Notes: generated from the sequence alone by a model not told the origin. A stretch of 64,000 bases of DNA from Streptomyces sp. NBC_00335 (GCF_036127095.1 NZ_CP108006.1:7617501-7681500), one strand, 5' to 3'; numbered from the stretch's first letter, positions 52,223 to 60,668 are shown. A program made the numbers and translations.

Positions 52223-53252
52223 GGCCGAGCTCCTCCACCGCGAGGGCCCGGCCGAAGGCGGCCTCGTCCGGAACGGCGTCCACCTTCTTCTGCTCCTTCA
52301 GGAAGACGGCCGCGTCGTGCAGGGTCGCCGCCAGCTTCCCGGGGGCGCCGGGCGTGCCGAGGTAGTCGGGGCCGGTCTGCTCCTTCGCGCTCAGCAGCAC
52401 CAGCTCCGAGAGCTGGCGCTTGGCCTCCTCCGCCGGCAGCCCGAGCTCCGCCCCGATGGACTTCGCGGCCTGGTCGGGAGCGGTACGGGCCTGCCCGACG
52501 GCCTGGTCCTGTGCCTTGATCCAGGCCGTGACCACCTCGGGGTGCTTGGCCGCGAACGCGGTCGTCACCACACCCAGGTCGGCGGTGGGCTTGCCCTGCT
52601 CCGCGAGCTGCCGGCTCGTGATCAGCACCTTCCCGTCCTTGGTCAGCTCGCTCAGCGTCGGCGTCCACACGTACGCCGCGTCGATGTCCCCGCGCTTCCA
52701 GGCGGCCAGGGCGTCCTGCGGCTGGAGGTCGATGGTCTGCACGGCCGCCGCGTCCACCCCGGCGGCCTTCAGCGCGGCGAGCAGCGAATAGTGGGCGGTG
52801 GAGCCGAAGGGCGTGGCCACCTTCTTCCCGGCCAGGTCCTTGACCGAGCCGATCCCCGACTTGGCGACCAGCGCCTCGTTGTCACCGATCAGGTCGTGGA
52901 TCCAGACCACCTTGTACGGGATGTTCAGCGGGGCCGACAGGCCCTTGGTGACGGGGCTCGAACCGGCCAGGCCCAGGTCCACCGAACCGGCGATCACGGC
53001 GGTGTTGACGTCGCCGCCGGACTCGAACTTCACCCACTTCACGTCGGCTTCGGGCAGGGCCTGCTCCAGCAGCCGCTGGTTCTTCACGATCAGGTCGGCG
53101 TTGGGTATCGCCTGGTAGGCGATCCGTACGGTCGTCCGCCCCGGCCCGGCCGCCGACCCGTCCCCGTCCGCCCCGCAGGCCACGGTGAGGGAGGCGGTCA
53201 GGGCGACGGCGGCGGCCAGCAGCAGGGTGCGGCGGGATGCGTTTTTGGGCAT
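52209..53252 (-). CDS. ssuA: Aliphatic sulfonate/taurine-binding lipoprotein (SsuA-like)
   Basis: 347 residues from ATG 53252. Lipobox LTVACGAD at residue 26; binding domain motifs VRIAYQAIPNADLIVKNQRL, AGSVDLGLAGSSPVTKGLSA, then KKVATPFGSTAHYSLLAALK and DIDAAYVWTPTLSEL. This is the SsuA/TauA type that delivers organosulfonates to SsuBC. Its upstream neighbour in the original operon (ssuC) is separated from it by an insertion sequence whose right end lies within about 40-70 nt of this start, so the native promoter is lost and expression may come from the element. The exact ligand (taurine or alkanesulfonate) is not determined. Confidence 0.93.
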   Translation of the reverse strand: MPKNASRRTLLLAAAVALTASLTVACGADGDGSAAGPGRTTVRIAYQAIPNADLIVKNQRLLEQALPEADVKWVKFESGGDVNTAVIAGSVDLGLAGSSPVTKGLSAPLNIPYKVVWIHDLIGDNEALVAKSGIGSVKDLAGKKVATPFGSTAHYSLLAALKAAGVDAAAVQTIDLQPQDALAAWKRGDIDAAYVWTPTLSELTKDGKVLITSRQLAEQGKPTADLGVVTTAFAAKHPEVVTAWIKAQDQAVGQARTAPDQAAKSIGAELGLPAEEAKRQLSELVLLSAKEQTGPDYLGTPGAPGKLAATLHDAAVFLKEQKKVDAVPDEAAFGRALAVEELGRAAN

Positions 53253-53323
53253 GACGGAACTCCAGGAGTGAGGGAGAAGGGGTGTTGGGGGAGGAACGGG
53301 GGGGGGTGCCCCTATGGGTTTGG

Positions 53324-54526
53324 TCAAGCTGATGGGGCGGGTTGGGGTTCGTAGAAGGTGCCGTCTCGGAGCATCGCGAAGAGGACGTCGGCTCGTCGTC
53401 TGGCGAGGCAGAGGAGGGCTTGGGTGTGGTGTTTGCCCTGGCTGATCTTCTTGTCGTAGTAGGCCCGGGAGACCGGGTCGGCCAAGGCGGCGAACGCGGA
53501 GAGGAAGAAGGCCCGTTTGAGCTGCTTGTTTCCTCTCCGGGACGGTTGTTCGCCGCGGATCGAGGACCCTGAACTGCGGGTCGCCGGGGCGAGCCCGGCA
53601 TAGGCGGCGAGGTGGGCGGCGGACGGGAAGCTGGATCCGTCGCCGACGTCGATGAGGATGCGGGCTCCGGTCCTGACGCCGATCCCCGGCATGGACGTCA
53701 GGACCTTGGAAAGAGGGTGGTTCTGCAGCAGTTCCTCGATCCGGGCGGCGATGAGTTTGCGCTGGTCAAGCACCGCTTGGAGCGAGCCGGCGAGGCTCGG
53801 GACGATCAGTGCGGCCGCGTCCGTGCCGGGCACGACGACGGTCTGTTCGTTCAGGGCGGTGAAGATGTCCTCGATCAGCCGCTCTGCCATCCGCGGTGCC
53901 TTCGGGCGTATCAAGGTCACGAGCCGGCGGCGTCCGGCCTTGCGGATCTGTGCCGGGGAACCGAACTGGTCGAGGAGCCTGAGCACGGCCGGGTGCTGGA
54001 TGCGCGGGCCCAGGATCCGTTCCAGAGACGGGTGGATCTGCGTGAGCAGGCCCCGCAGCCGGTTGCTGATCCGGGTTGCCTCACCGGCCAGATCGTCGTC
54101 GAATCCGACGATCATCTCCAGCTCGGCGATGGTCTCGTCCTCGAGGTCCACCGAACGGAGCGTGTGAGGCATGACGCGGGCCGCGTCCGCGATGACGAAC
54201 GCGTCGCGGGCATCGGTCTTGGCCTCGCCGGGATAGAGATCGGCGATCCGCCTCATCGTCAGTCCGGGCAGATAGGCGACCGGGCAGCCCATGTCCCTTG
54301 CGACCGCGAGCGGCAGGGCTCCGATGGAGGCCGGCTGGTCGACCACGACGAGCACGGTCCCGTGCTTGGCCTGCAGTTTCCCGAAAACCTCGCGGAGCTT
54401 GGGTTCGCTGTTGGGCAGCCGTTTGTCGAAGGCCTTCTTCCCGGCCGGCGTGACGGCGGTGGCGTGGTGTTCGCCCTTGCCGACGTCCAGGCCGAGGAAG
54501 GCGCCGATGCCGCTGATGTCGATCAC
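53324..54526 (-). CDS. IS110 family transposase (DEDD)
   Basis: 400 residues from GTG 54526, which has CGGAGG 5 nt upstream; a longer frame to 54712 covers the non-coding left end and is unlikely. RuvC-like N-terminus: GLDVGKGEHHA (D14), VVVVDQPASIGAL, KTDARDAFVIADAARV give the DEDD acidic residues. The C-terminal transposase-20 domain has PLSKVLTSMPGIGVRTGARI and FPSAAHLAAYAGLAPATRSS, with the Ser region used for strand exchange. The gene appears intact, so the element may still be active. Confidence 0.95.
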   Translation of the reverse strand: MIDISGIGAFLGLDVGKGEHHATAVTPAGKKAFDKRLPNSEPKLREVFGKLQAKHGTVLVVVDQPASIGALPLAVARDMGCPVAYLPGLTMRRIADLYPGEAKTDARDAFVIADAARVMPHTLRSVDLEDETIAELEMIVGFDDDLAGEATRISNRLRGLLTQIHPSLERILGPRIQHPAVLRLLDQFGSPAQIRKAGRRRLVTLIRPKAPRMAERLIEDIFTALNEQTVVVPGTDAAALIVPSLAGSLQAVLDQRKLIAARIEELLQNHPLSKVLTSMPGIGVRTGARILIDVGDGSSFPSAAHLAAYAGLAPATRSSGSSIRGEQPSRRGNKQLKRAFFLSAFAALADPVSRAYYDKKISQGKHHTQALLCLARRRADVLFAMLRDGTFYEPQPAPSA

Positions 54527-54765
54527 ACGCGTCCTCCGGTCGTCCTCTTCGCCCGGCCGTCCCACGGCACCGATCGCCACATCCACATTACGAAGAGCCT
54601 CCCGACCTGCGAAGAAGTCGGTGGTCATGCCCCTAATCAGCGGTCTGTCGATGCCTCCGGAGCCGGTGACACCACCCCCCAAGACATGAGATCGACAGGG
54701 GGAGAAAGTCATGCCAACTCCGGAGGCCGGGCGCCCCGTTGCGGGGCAAGCAAAACGGTAATGGG
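54527..54765 (-). ncRNA. Candidate bridge RNA in the IS110 left end
   Basis: The region upstream of the transposase in IS110-group elements is known to encode a bridge RNA that pairs with target and donor DNA. Here about 240 nt are non-coding, transcribed in the transposase sense. Possible stem-loops: GCCCCG-TTG-CGGGGC (54733-54747), CCGAC...GTCGG (54602-54621), and CTCTTCG...CGAAGAG (54545-54551 with 54591-54597) that encloses a 39-nt loop suitable for a guide. No expression evidence; assignment is from position and family. Confidence 0.4.
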
Positions 54766-54776
54766 GGGCAGGGCGG

Positions 54777-55652
54777 TCAGCTGCGGCCGCGCCAGGGGAC
54801 GGCGAACCGCTCGATCCCCCGGAGCAGGGCGTCGAGCACGATCCCGGACAGTCCGATGGCGAGGATGCCGGCGATCACCAGGGCCGTCTGGTTGTAGCGC
54901 TGGGCGTCGCGGATCATGCCGCCGATGCCGGGCACGCCGTTGATGGTCTCGGCCGCCACGACCGAGGTGTACGCGACCCCGACGGCGATCCGGATGCCGG
55001 TGAGGATCTCGGGCAGCGCGGAGGGCAGTCGCACCGACAGCAGCAGGGATGCCGGACCGGAACCCAAGGCCCGGGCCGCTTCGATGAGTTCGGCGGGCAC
55101 GGTCCGGACCGCCGCCGCCGTGGCCGCGGCGATCGGAGGCAGAGCGGCGATCACCAGCAGCCAGATCTTCGGGGCCTCGTCGATGCCGAACCAGATGACG
55201 AGCAGGGAGAGGTACGCGAGCGGCGGCAGGGTGCGCAGGAAGGTCACGGCCGGCTCCAGCACCACCGCGATCGGCCGGACGGTGCCGATCAGCAGGCCCA
55301 GGGGCACCCCGACCAGCACGGCGTACGCGGAGCCGGTGCCGATGCGGCCCAGACTCACCCCGAGGTGTTCGACCAGCAGGTGGCCGCCGTAGCCGCGGAC
55401 GCCGTCGTGCGTGGTGGACGCCAGCAGGAACTGCCTCCACACTTCACCGGGCGAGGGCACCAGCACCCTCGGCCACAGCTCGGCCGCCACCGCCGCCTGC
55501 CAGGCGGCGAGCAGCACGGCCAGGGCGAGGAGGCGCAGCGCGGTCCAGCGCAGTGCCTCCCGGACCCGGGCGCGGGACCGCTGCGGTGACGGGTCCGACG
55601 GGGCGCCGGGCGGGGCCGGTTGGGGTCGGACCTCGGTGGTGAGCGCGGTCAT
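54777..55652 (-). CDS. ssuC: Sulfonate ABC transporter permease (SsuC/TauC-like)
   Basis: 291 residues from ATG 55652, overlapping the ssuD stop in an ATGA quartet. A Pro-rich 30-residue head is followed by six helices; the inner EAA loop is VPAELIEAARALGSGPASLL and the nearby GVAYTSVVAAETINGVPGIG is typical of SsuC. It forms the channel for organosulfonates with SsuAB. The stop lies about 12 nt from the left edge of the IS110 element, which separates it from ssuA and ssuB. Confidence 0.93.
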   Translation of the reverse strand: MTALTTEVRPQPAPPGAPSDPSPQRSRARVREALRWTALRLLALAVLLAAWQAAVAAELWPRVLVPSPGEVWRQFLLASTTHDGVRGYGGHLLVEHLGVSLGRIGTGSAYAVLVGVPLGLLIGTVRPIAVVLEPAVTFLRTLPPLAYLSLLVIWFGIDEAPKIWLLVIAALPPIAAATAAAVRTVPAELIEAARALGSGPASLLLSVRLPSALPEILTGIRIAVGVAYTSVVAAETINGVPGIGGMIRDAQRYNQTALVIAGILAIGLSGIVLDALLRGIERFAVPWRGRS

Positions 55653-56764
55653 GCGGCCGCCGCCCCGGTCAGGGCGCGCAGGCGCGGGGCGACCTCTTCG
55701 CCCACCCGGTAGGCCTCTTCGAGATGCGGATAGCCCGACAGGATGAACTCGTCGACCCCCAGGGCCCGGTACTCCGCCAGCCGCGCCGCGACCTCGTCGT
55801 GCGAGCCGACCAGCGCCGTCCCGGCGCCCTCGCGGACCAGCCCGATGCCCGCCCACAGGTTCGGCGCCACCGTCAGCCGTTCGGCGTCCGCGACCCCGCC
55901 GTGCAGGGCCGCCATCCGGGCCTGCCCCGTGGAGTCCATGGCGGCGAACCGCTCCTGGCTCGCCCGGACCGCCGCCGGATCCAGCCCGGCGAGGATCCGG
56001 TCGGCCTCCGCCCAGGCCTCGGCCGCGGAGTCCCGGCTGATGACGTGCAGCCGCAGCCCGAAGCGGACCGTGCGGCCCGCCGCACGGGCCCGCTCGCGCA
56101 GCCGGCCGATCCGCGCGGCGATCGCCGACGGCGGCTCGCCCCACAGCAGTTGTACGTCGGCCTGCCGGGCGGCGACCTCCTCGGCGGCGGGCGAGGCCCC
56201 GCCGAAGTACAGCGGGACCGGGTGGCGCAGCTCCGGGTCGGTGAGCCGGGCCCCCTCGATGTGCAGGTGGGTGCCTTCGTGGTCCACGGACTTCCCGTCC
56301 AGGAGGTCCCGCAGCACGGCCATCACCTCGCCGGTGCGGGCGTAGCGCTCGTCGTGCGCCAGCCGGTCCCCGTAGGCGCGCTGCTCGGCGGGATCGCCGC
56401 CCGTCACCACGTTCAGCCCGAGCCGCCCACCGGCGAACCGGCGGAAGGCGTCCGCCTGTTGGGCGATCAGCGTCGGGCTCGCGAACCCCGCGCGGAACGC
56501 CACGAGGAAGCCGATCCGGCTGGTGTGCTGCGCGAGCGCTGCCGTCAGGATCCACGGATCCACGCAGCCCAGTCCCACCGGGGTCAACAGCGAATGGAAT
56601 CCGGCCTGTTCGGCGGCGCGCGCGACCTGCGCGAGGTACGGAACGTCTGCGGGCCGGCGGGTGGCCGTACGGCTGCGTCCCTGGACGGCGGTGACCCCGC
56701 CGGGGTCGCGGCCGTCCCCGCCGGTGGGCAGGAACCAGTGCAGCAGGAGCGGATTCTCGGGCAT
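55649..56764 (-). CDS. ssuD: FMNH2-dependent alkanesulfonate monooxygenase
   Basis: 371 residues from ATG 56764 (a start 11 codons earlier is less likely). LLM barrel with SsuD markers: LHWFLPTGGDGRDPGG, AGFHSLLTPVGLGCVDPWIL, GFLVAFRAGFASPTLIAQQA, GRLGLNVVTGGDPAEQRAYG and VPLYFGGASPAAEE. The enzyme releases sulfite from alkanesulfonates using reduced FMN; no dedicated FMN reductase (ssuE) is in the window. It heads the ssuD-C-(IS110)-A-B operon; a cysteine-containing leader peptide gene precedes it by 247 nt. Confidence 0.95.
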   Translation of the reverse strand: MPENPLLLHWFLPTGGDGRDPGGVTAVQGRSRTATRRPADVPYLAQVARAAEQAGFHSLLTPVGLGCVDPWILTAALAQHTSRIGFLVAFRAGFASPTLIAQQADAFRRFAGGRLGLNVVTGGDPAEQRAYGDRLAHDERYARTGEVMAVLRDLLDGKSVDHEGTHLHIEGARLTDPELRHPVPLYFGGASPAAEEVAARQADVQLLWGEPPSAIAARIGRLRERARAAGRTVRFGLRLHVISRDSAAEAWAEADRILAGLDPAAVRASQERFAAMDSTGQARMAALHGGVADAERLTVAPNLWAGIGLVREGAGTALVGSHDEVAARLAEYRALGVDEFILSGYPHLEEAYRVGEEVAPRLRALTGAAAA

Positions 56765-57011
56765 GGCGAAACCTCGTCGGAGCAGCGTGACGCGCACCGC
56801 CGCGCGAGGATCGGGATGCGGGGCGGCAGTGACACGTGTACGGGGAAGTGCGGGCAGGAACGCGGGAGTCCGCGCGACCGGAGGCGTGGCCGGGACGGCC
56901 CTGTGGCCAGGGCTACGGCCGCCGCGAACGGCGCGGTGAAGAGCGCGGTGAAGGGTGCGCCGGGAGGCGCGGACTCATCCGTACGGAGTCAGATACGGCG
57001 GACCGGTGAGA

Positions 57012-57107
57012 TCAACAGCCGTGCGTACGGGGGACGGCAGCCCGACAGAGCATGGTCGACACACGCAGCAGATCTACGTGACGACGCGATACGAGTACGG
57101 GGGCCAT
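57012..57107 (-). CDS. Cysteine-containing leader peptide upstream of ssuD
   Basis: 31 residues from ATG 57107, with AGGATG 8 nt upstream, to TGA 57014-57012. The peptide contains SRRHVDLLR followed by a Cys at position 21, and ends in Gly-Cys. This pattern (LVSRRHVDLxR plus CR) is the streptomycete 'putative leader peptide' seen ahead of sulfur-assimilation genes. Translation of its Cys codons could sense cysteine-tRNA supply and regulate the ssu operon. It is too short for ordinary gene finders. Confidence 0.75.
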   Translation of the reverse strand: MAPVLVSRRHVDLLRVSTMLCRAAVPRTHGC

Positions 57108-57204
57108 GGGTGCATCCTGTCGGTGTCCGGGCGGTATCGACAAGCGGGGTCCGGATGATGGACGAAATCGTCCCGCATTCCGGGCGGTGGAGGGATCTCG
57201 GAGA

Positions 57205-57741
57205 CTACCGGCGGCGGTTGAACGGCAGTGTGCCGAGCACCACGGCCATGCCGCACGTGCCGGTGAGGGCGGAGAAGACCAGCCCGGCCGCGATCCCGGC
57301 GCTGAGCAGCTCGAAGGCCGGGTGCACCAGCAGACCGAGCAGCAGACCGAGGAGGACGATCGCGCCCGCGGTGAACCGGACCTGACGCTCCATGGCCCAG
57401 ACCCGGCGGGGCCCCTGTGCCGGGTAGTCCAGCGGGTGCCCGTGCGCCGACCAGGAGGTGGTGCCGCCGGTCAGGCTGGTGGCCGGGATGCCGTGCCCGG
57501 CCAGGGTCCGGGCCGCGTTCTCCGAGCGGGTTCCCGAGGCGCACACCAGCAGCAGCTCGTGCTCCTCGGCGGCCTGCCGAAGCTCGGGCAGGGAGCGGCC
57601 GATCCGGTCGAGCGGGATGTTCAGCGCGCCGGGGAGGTGGCCGGAGGCGTACTCGCCCGGGGTGCGCACATCGACGATGCGGAATTCGGTCTGACGGGCG
57701 TGGGCCTGGCTGACGTCGAGGAGGGCGGGGCTGCTGCTCAT
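57205..57741 (-). CDS. Rhodanese-like protein with C-terminal membrane pair (DUF2892)
   Basis: 178 residues. Rhodanese domain (about 1-105): RIVDVRTPGEYASGHLPGAL and the active-site loop LLVCASGTRSENAA with the catalytic Cys. The C-terminal 65 residues contain two helices (TAGAIVLLGLLLGLLVHPAF and GIAAGLVFSALTGTCGMAVV), the DUF2892 pattern. It probably handles sulfane sulfur at the membrane. It lies between two Cys-rich leader-peptide ORFs and next to the ssu operon, so a sulfur role is likely. Confidence 0.92.
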   Translation of the reverse strand: MSSSPALLDVSQAHARQTEFRIVDVRTPGEYASGHLPGALNIPLDRIGRSLPELRQAAEEHELLLVCASGTRSENAARTLAGHGIPATSLTGGTTSWSAHGHPLDYPAQGPRRVWAMERQVRFTAGAIVLLGLLLGLLVHPAFELLSAGIAAGLVFSALTGTCGMAVVLGTLPFNRRR

Positions 57742-57885
57742 GGCGAACGGGCGCCTTCGAGAGGTGAGGACCGGCGGGCCGGGTGCGGATGCGCGACGTA
57801 CCGGGGATGCGGCGGGACCGCGGGCGCGCGCCGGGGCGCCGGGGTCATCGGCGCGGCGCGGGGCGGGCGGCTCGGAAGGCAGGCG

Positions 57886-57945
57886 TCAGCTGGGACAACA
57901 GGAGCGCGACAGGAGGCGCTGGGTGACGGCCATGGCGCGGAGCAT
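57886..57945 (-). CDS. Tiny Cys-Cys leader peptide upstream of the rhodanese gene
   Basis: 19 residues from ATG 57945 (or 15 from ATG 57933) ending RLLSRSCCPS, stop 57888-57886. The adjacent Cys codons and the position 144 nt before a rhodanese gene suggest a cysteine-sensing leader, parallel to the one before ssuD. The rest of the 365-nt spacer 57742-58106 contains only the terminator at 58053-58091. Small size makes this tentative. Confidence 0.5.
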   Translation of the reverse strand: MLRAMAVTQRLLSRSCCPS

Positions 57946-58052
57946 AGACGAAGGGGCGGACCGGGCGAGTCACCCGTTCCAGCATGCGGGACGGCGGCAA
58001 GCCGCTCGGCGCCGGACGGACGACGAAAGGGGTGCGGGCCGCGGGTGAAAAG

Positions 58053-58091
58053 GGTGCGGGGCCACGGGATACGAACCCGTGGCCCCGCACC
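58053..58091 (-). terminator. Perfect 16-bp hairpin after the APC permease
   Basis: GGTGCGGGGCCACGGG (58053-58068) pairs exactly with CCCGTGGCCCCGCACC (58076-58091), 7-nt loop, 15 nt after the permease stop at 58107 on the minus strand. Confidence 0.85.
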
Positions 58092-58106
58092 TCTACCGTT
58101 CGACTG

Positions 58107-59537
58107 CTACACGGAGCCGGCCGCAGCCGCAGCCGACGCCGGGTCGTCCTCGTCGACCGGGATGGTGACCAGCCAGCGGGTGTCCTGGCGCGGCCGCAGG
58201 TACAGCGCCCAGTACAGGGTGGCGACGGCGGTGATCCCGCCGGTCCACAGCAGGTACTGGGTCTCCTGCTGGGTGAGGATGTACGCGAACACCAGGATCA
58301 GCACGACCGGGACGGCGGGCCACAGCGGCATCCGCCAGGCGGCGCTTTCGCGGTGCGCCCCGCGGCGGCTGGACAGCGCGGCCACGGCGACCAGCAGGTA
58401 CATGCCGGTCACCGAGACGCCGGTGACCCCGTAGAGGGTGTCCAGGTTGACGAAGCACATCGCGGCGCCGGGGATGCCGACGAGCAGGGTGGCCACCCAC
58501 GGGGAGCCGAACCGGCCGAGCCGCGAGAGCGCGGAGTTGACGGGCGCGGGCCAGGCCTTGTCGCGGGCGGAGGCGAACAGCACCCGGGAGTTCTGGATGA
58601 CCATGACGATGCCGGCGTTGACGATGGCGAGGGCCACGCAGAGGCTGACGAAGGTGCCGACGGCCGAGTTGGACCAGGCGGTCACCATGGTGCCGAGGTC
58701 GCCGGAGGTGAGGGCCGCCAGGTCGGGAGCGCCCAGGGTGATGGCGATGACGGGCACCAGGATGACGGCGGCGGAGATGGCGAGGGTGGCGAGCACGGTC
58801 CGCGGGACGTTGCGGCGCGGGTTCTCCAGCTCCTCCGAGAGGTAGACGGCCGTGGAGAACCCCTGGGTGACGAAGAGGGCGATGGCGAGCCCGGAGACGA
58901 CCATCATCGCGGTGACGGTGGAGGTACCGCCGCCCTCCGCCGCCACGGTGCCGTGCACGAGGGCGCCGGCGCCCCGCTCGCTGTGGGCGAAGCCGAGTAC
59001 GGCGACGAGCCCGGCGGCCACGACCTCCAGGACGAGGAAGATGCCGGTGATCCAGGCGTTGGCCCGCAGGTCGAGGAGGCCGGCGAGGGTGGCGAGCAGC
59101 ATCACGGCGGCGCCGGCGGCCGGGGCCGGTACGTCGACGACGGGGGCTAGGTAGTCGGCGGTGCCCATGGCGATCACGGGCGGCACGATCATCACGACCA
59201 GCAGGGACAGGACGAAGACCAGCCAGCCCGCGAGCCGGCCGGACAGGGTGGACACCATCGCGTATTCGCCGCCGGCGCTGGGGATGAGGGTGCCCAGCTC
59301 CGAGTAGCAGAACGCGACCCCGATGCAGAGCAGGGAGCCGATGGCGATGGTGAGCGCGGTCCAGGTGCCGAGGCTGGAGAAGAGGTCCGGGACCACGACG
59401 AAGAGGGTCGAGGCCGGCGTCACGCACGAGAGGGTGAGCAGGGTTCCGCCGACGACCCCGATGGAACGCTTGAGCTTCTGGGGCACGGGACCGGTGGCGG
59501 GGGAGAGGGCCTGAGGGGCGCTGATCGTGTCAGACAT
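58107..59537 (-). CDS. APC-superfamily amino acid/polyamine permease
   Basis: 476 residues from ATG 59537 (a frame to 59612 adds a Ser/Thr tail). Twelve predicted helices. APC marks: GVVGGTLLTLSCVTPASTLF in helix 1, SELGTLIPSAGGEYAMVSTL in helix 2-3, TQGFSTAVYLSEELENPRRN (the conserved EE-NPR loop), then SRVLFASARDKAWP. It probably imports an amino acid or amine; the substrate is open. Promoter lies in 59538-59822. Confidence 0.92.
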   Translation of the reverse strand: MSDTISAPQALSPATGPVPQKLKRSIGVVGGTLLTLSCVTPASTLFVVVPDLFSSLGTWTALTIAIGSLLCIGVAFCYSELGTLIPSAGGEYAMVSTLSGRLAGWLVFVLSLLVVMIVPPVIAMGTADYLAPVVDVPAPAAGAAVMLLATLAGLLDLRANAWITGIFLVLEVVAAGLVAVLGFAHSERGAGALVHGTVAAEGGGTSTVTAMMVVSGLAIALFVTQGFSTAVYLSEELENPRRNVPRTVLATLAISAAVILVPVIAITLGAPDLAALTSGDLGTMVTAWSNSAVGTFVSLCVALAIVNAGIVMVIQNSRVLFASARDKAWPAPVNSALSRLGRFGSPWVATLLVGIPGAAMCFVNLDTLYGVTGVSVTGMYLLVAVAALSSRRGAHRESAAWRMPLWPAVPVVLILVFAYILTQQETQYLLWTGGITAVATLYWALYLRPRQDTRWLVTIPVDEDDPASAAAAAGSV

Positions 59538-59809
59538 CGGTGCGGTGTTCCGATCGGCAGATGCGGTGAGTGAGCGCGGGAGCGGTATCGCCTCCGAGGC
59601 GGTGGTGGGCACGTCTGGTTCGGTGGCTCCCGGGCCGAATGGAATATCCGAGAGATCCGCAGGTCAAGACCTGTTCACCTGCGGATTTCGTCGTCCGGCG
59701 GCGGGCCGGCCGCCCTGCGCGTCATGAACGCCGTGTAAACGCTGCGCGATCACCGTGTGCGATAACCGCATGTGACCGCGGGTAAATTTCCCTCCGCTTT
59801 GCCCACCCG

Positions 59810-59836
59810 CCGCCCTCCCGTGTCAGGGGAGGGCGG
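59810..59836 (-). terminator. Hairpin overlapping the end of the STM4011-like gene
   Basis: CCGCCCTCCC (59810-59819) / GGGAGGGCGG (59827-59836), 10-bp stem, loop of 7 nt that includes the stop codon (59823-59825). It closes the STM401x operon. Confidence 0.55.
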
Positions 59837-60668
59837 GGATCCGCTCCAGGACGCCGCCCGCGAAGACGTCGTAGAGCGGGAGCGTCTCCAAGTGGACGTA
59901 GCCGATGTGGCACTCGCAGACCGCGAGGGGGCAGGCGCGCGGGCGCAGGGCGGCCCGGTAGGAGCCGTCGTAGAGGTTGCCCAGCTCCGCCTTGACGAAG
60001 TGGCAGCGGCGGACCGTGCCGGCGCCGTCCACCGAGATCACCGAGGCGCCCGTGCGGCAGGGCAGGCCCGCCGAGCGGTGCGGGTGGCGGCTGAAGGGGA
60101 AGAGCGGGTCCAGGGCGGTCCAGTCGTCCGCTTCCGGATCGGTGTACGTGTGCCCCTCGGCCGCGTTGACCCACAGGTACACCTCGGGCGGCAGCGCGGC
60201 GCGCAGCCGGCGGGCCTCCGCGAGGTGTTCGGGCAGGCCGACCACGCCCACGCTGAACCGCACCCCGGCGGCGGTCAGTTCCCGGCACTTGCCCAGGAAG
60301 CGGTCGTACGGGGTCTGCCCCGGGTGGTACGTGCACCACAGCGCGAGCGTGTCCCGGTCGGCCTCGGCGGTCCAGCCGGTGCGGCCGCTCAGGTTGGTCT
60401 GGATCGCGACCCGGCGCACGTGCGGCAGGTGCGACAGCTCCACCAGGGCGCGCCGGTACCAGGAGCGGACCAATCCCTCGCCCCACGGGGTGAACAGGAC
60501 GGACAGCCGGTCGCCGGTGTTCCCGGCGGCCCAGCCGGTGAACCGTTCCAGGGCGGCCCGGTCTGCCGTCAGCAGCTCCCGGCTGTCGCGCCGCTTGGCG
60601 AACGGGCAGTAGGGGCAGTCGTAGTCGCAGGAGGACAGCGGGCCCCGGTAGAGCACGGTCAGGTCCAT
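59823..60668 (-). CDS. STM4011-like radical SAM protein
   Basis: 281 residues from ATG 60668; a GTG at 60725 overlaps the upstream stop by 4 nt (GTGA), adds a 19-residue Gly/Ala tail and may be the true start. The 4Fe-4S motif is CDYDCPYC (Cx3Cx2C). SPASM-like cysteines follow in the C-terminal part (GLPCRTGASV, RRCHFVKAELGNLYDG and ACPLAVCECHIGY), which may hold a second cluster. Reductive cleavage of SAM generates the 5'-deoxyadenosyl radical; the substrate is unknown. It is the last gene of a tight four-gene unit. Confidence 0.9.
   Translation of the reverse strand: MDLTVLYRGPLSSCDYDCPYCPFAKRRDSRELLTADRAALERFTGWAAGNTGDRLSVLFTPWGEGLVRSWYRRALVELSHLPHVRRVAIQTNLSGRTGWTAEADRDTLALWCTYHPGQTPYDRFLGKCRELTAAGVRFSVGVVGLPEHLAEARRLRAALPPEVYLWVNAAEGHTYTDPEADDWTALDPLFPFSRHPHRSAGLPCRTGASVISVDGAGTVRRCHFVKAELGNLYDGSYRAALRPRACPLAVCECHIGYVHLETLPLYDVFAGGVLERIPALP

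Larger units (their letters stand above)
53290..54765 (-). mobile_element. IS110-family insertion sequence
   Basis: About 1.47 kb. It holds one transposase gene, about 240 nt of non-coding left end (54527-54765) and a short right end that includes CTTGACCAAACCCATAGGGG (complement of about 53303-53330). Outer edges are approximate: no terminal inverted repeats or target duplication are evident, as expected for IS110. It lies between ssuC and ssuA in the same direction as the operon. Confidence 0.75.

Noticed and set aside
54527..54712. N-terminal extension of the IS110 transposase to 54712
   Set aside because: The GTG at 54526 has a strong SD and starts at the conserved family N-terminus; the extension lies in the structured non-coding left end.
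58053..58091. Possible tRNA (ends resemble an acceptor stem around cgaaccc)
   Set aside because: It is one perfect 16-bp hairpin; there is no D-arm, anticodon arm or 70-90 nt cloverleaf.
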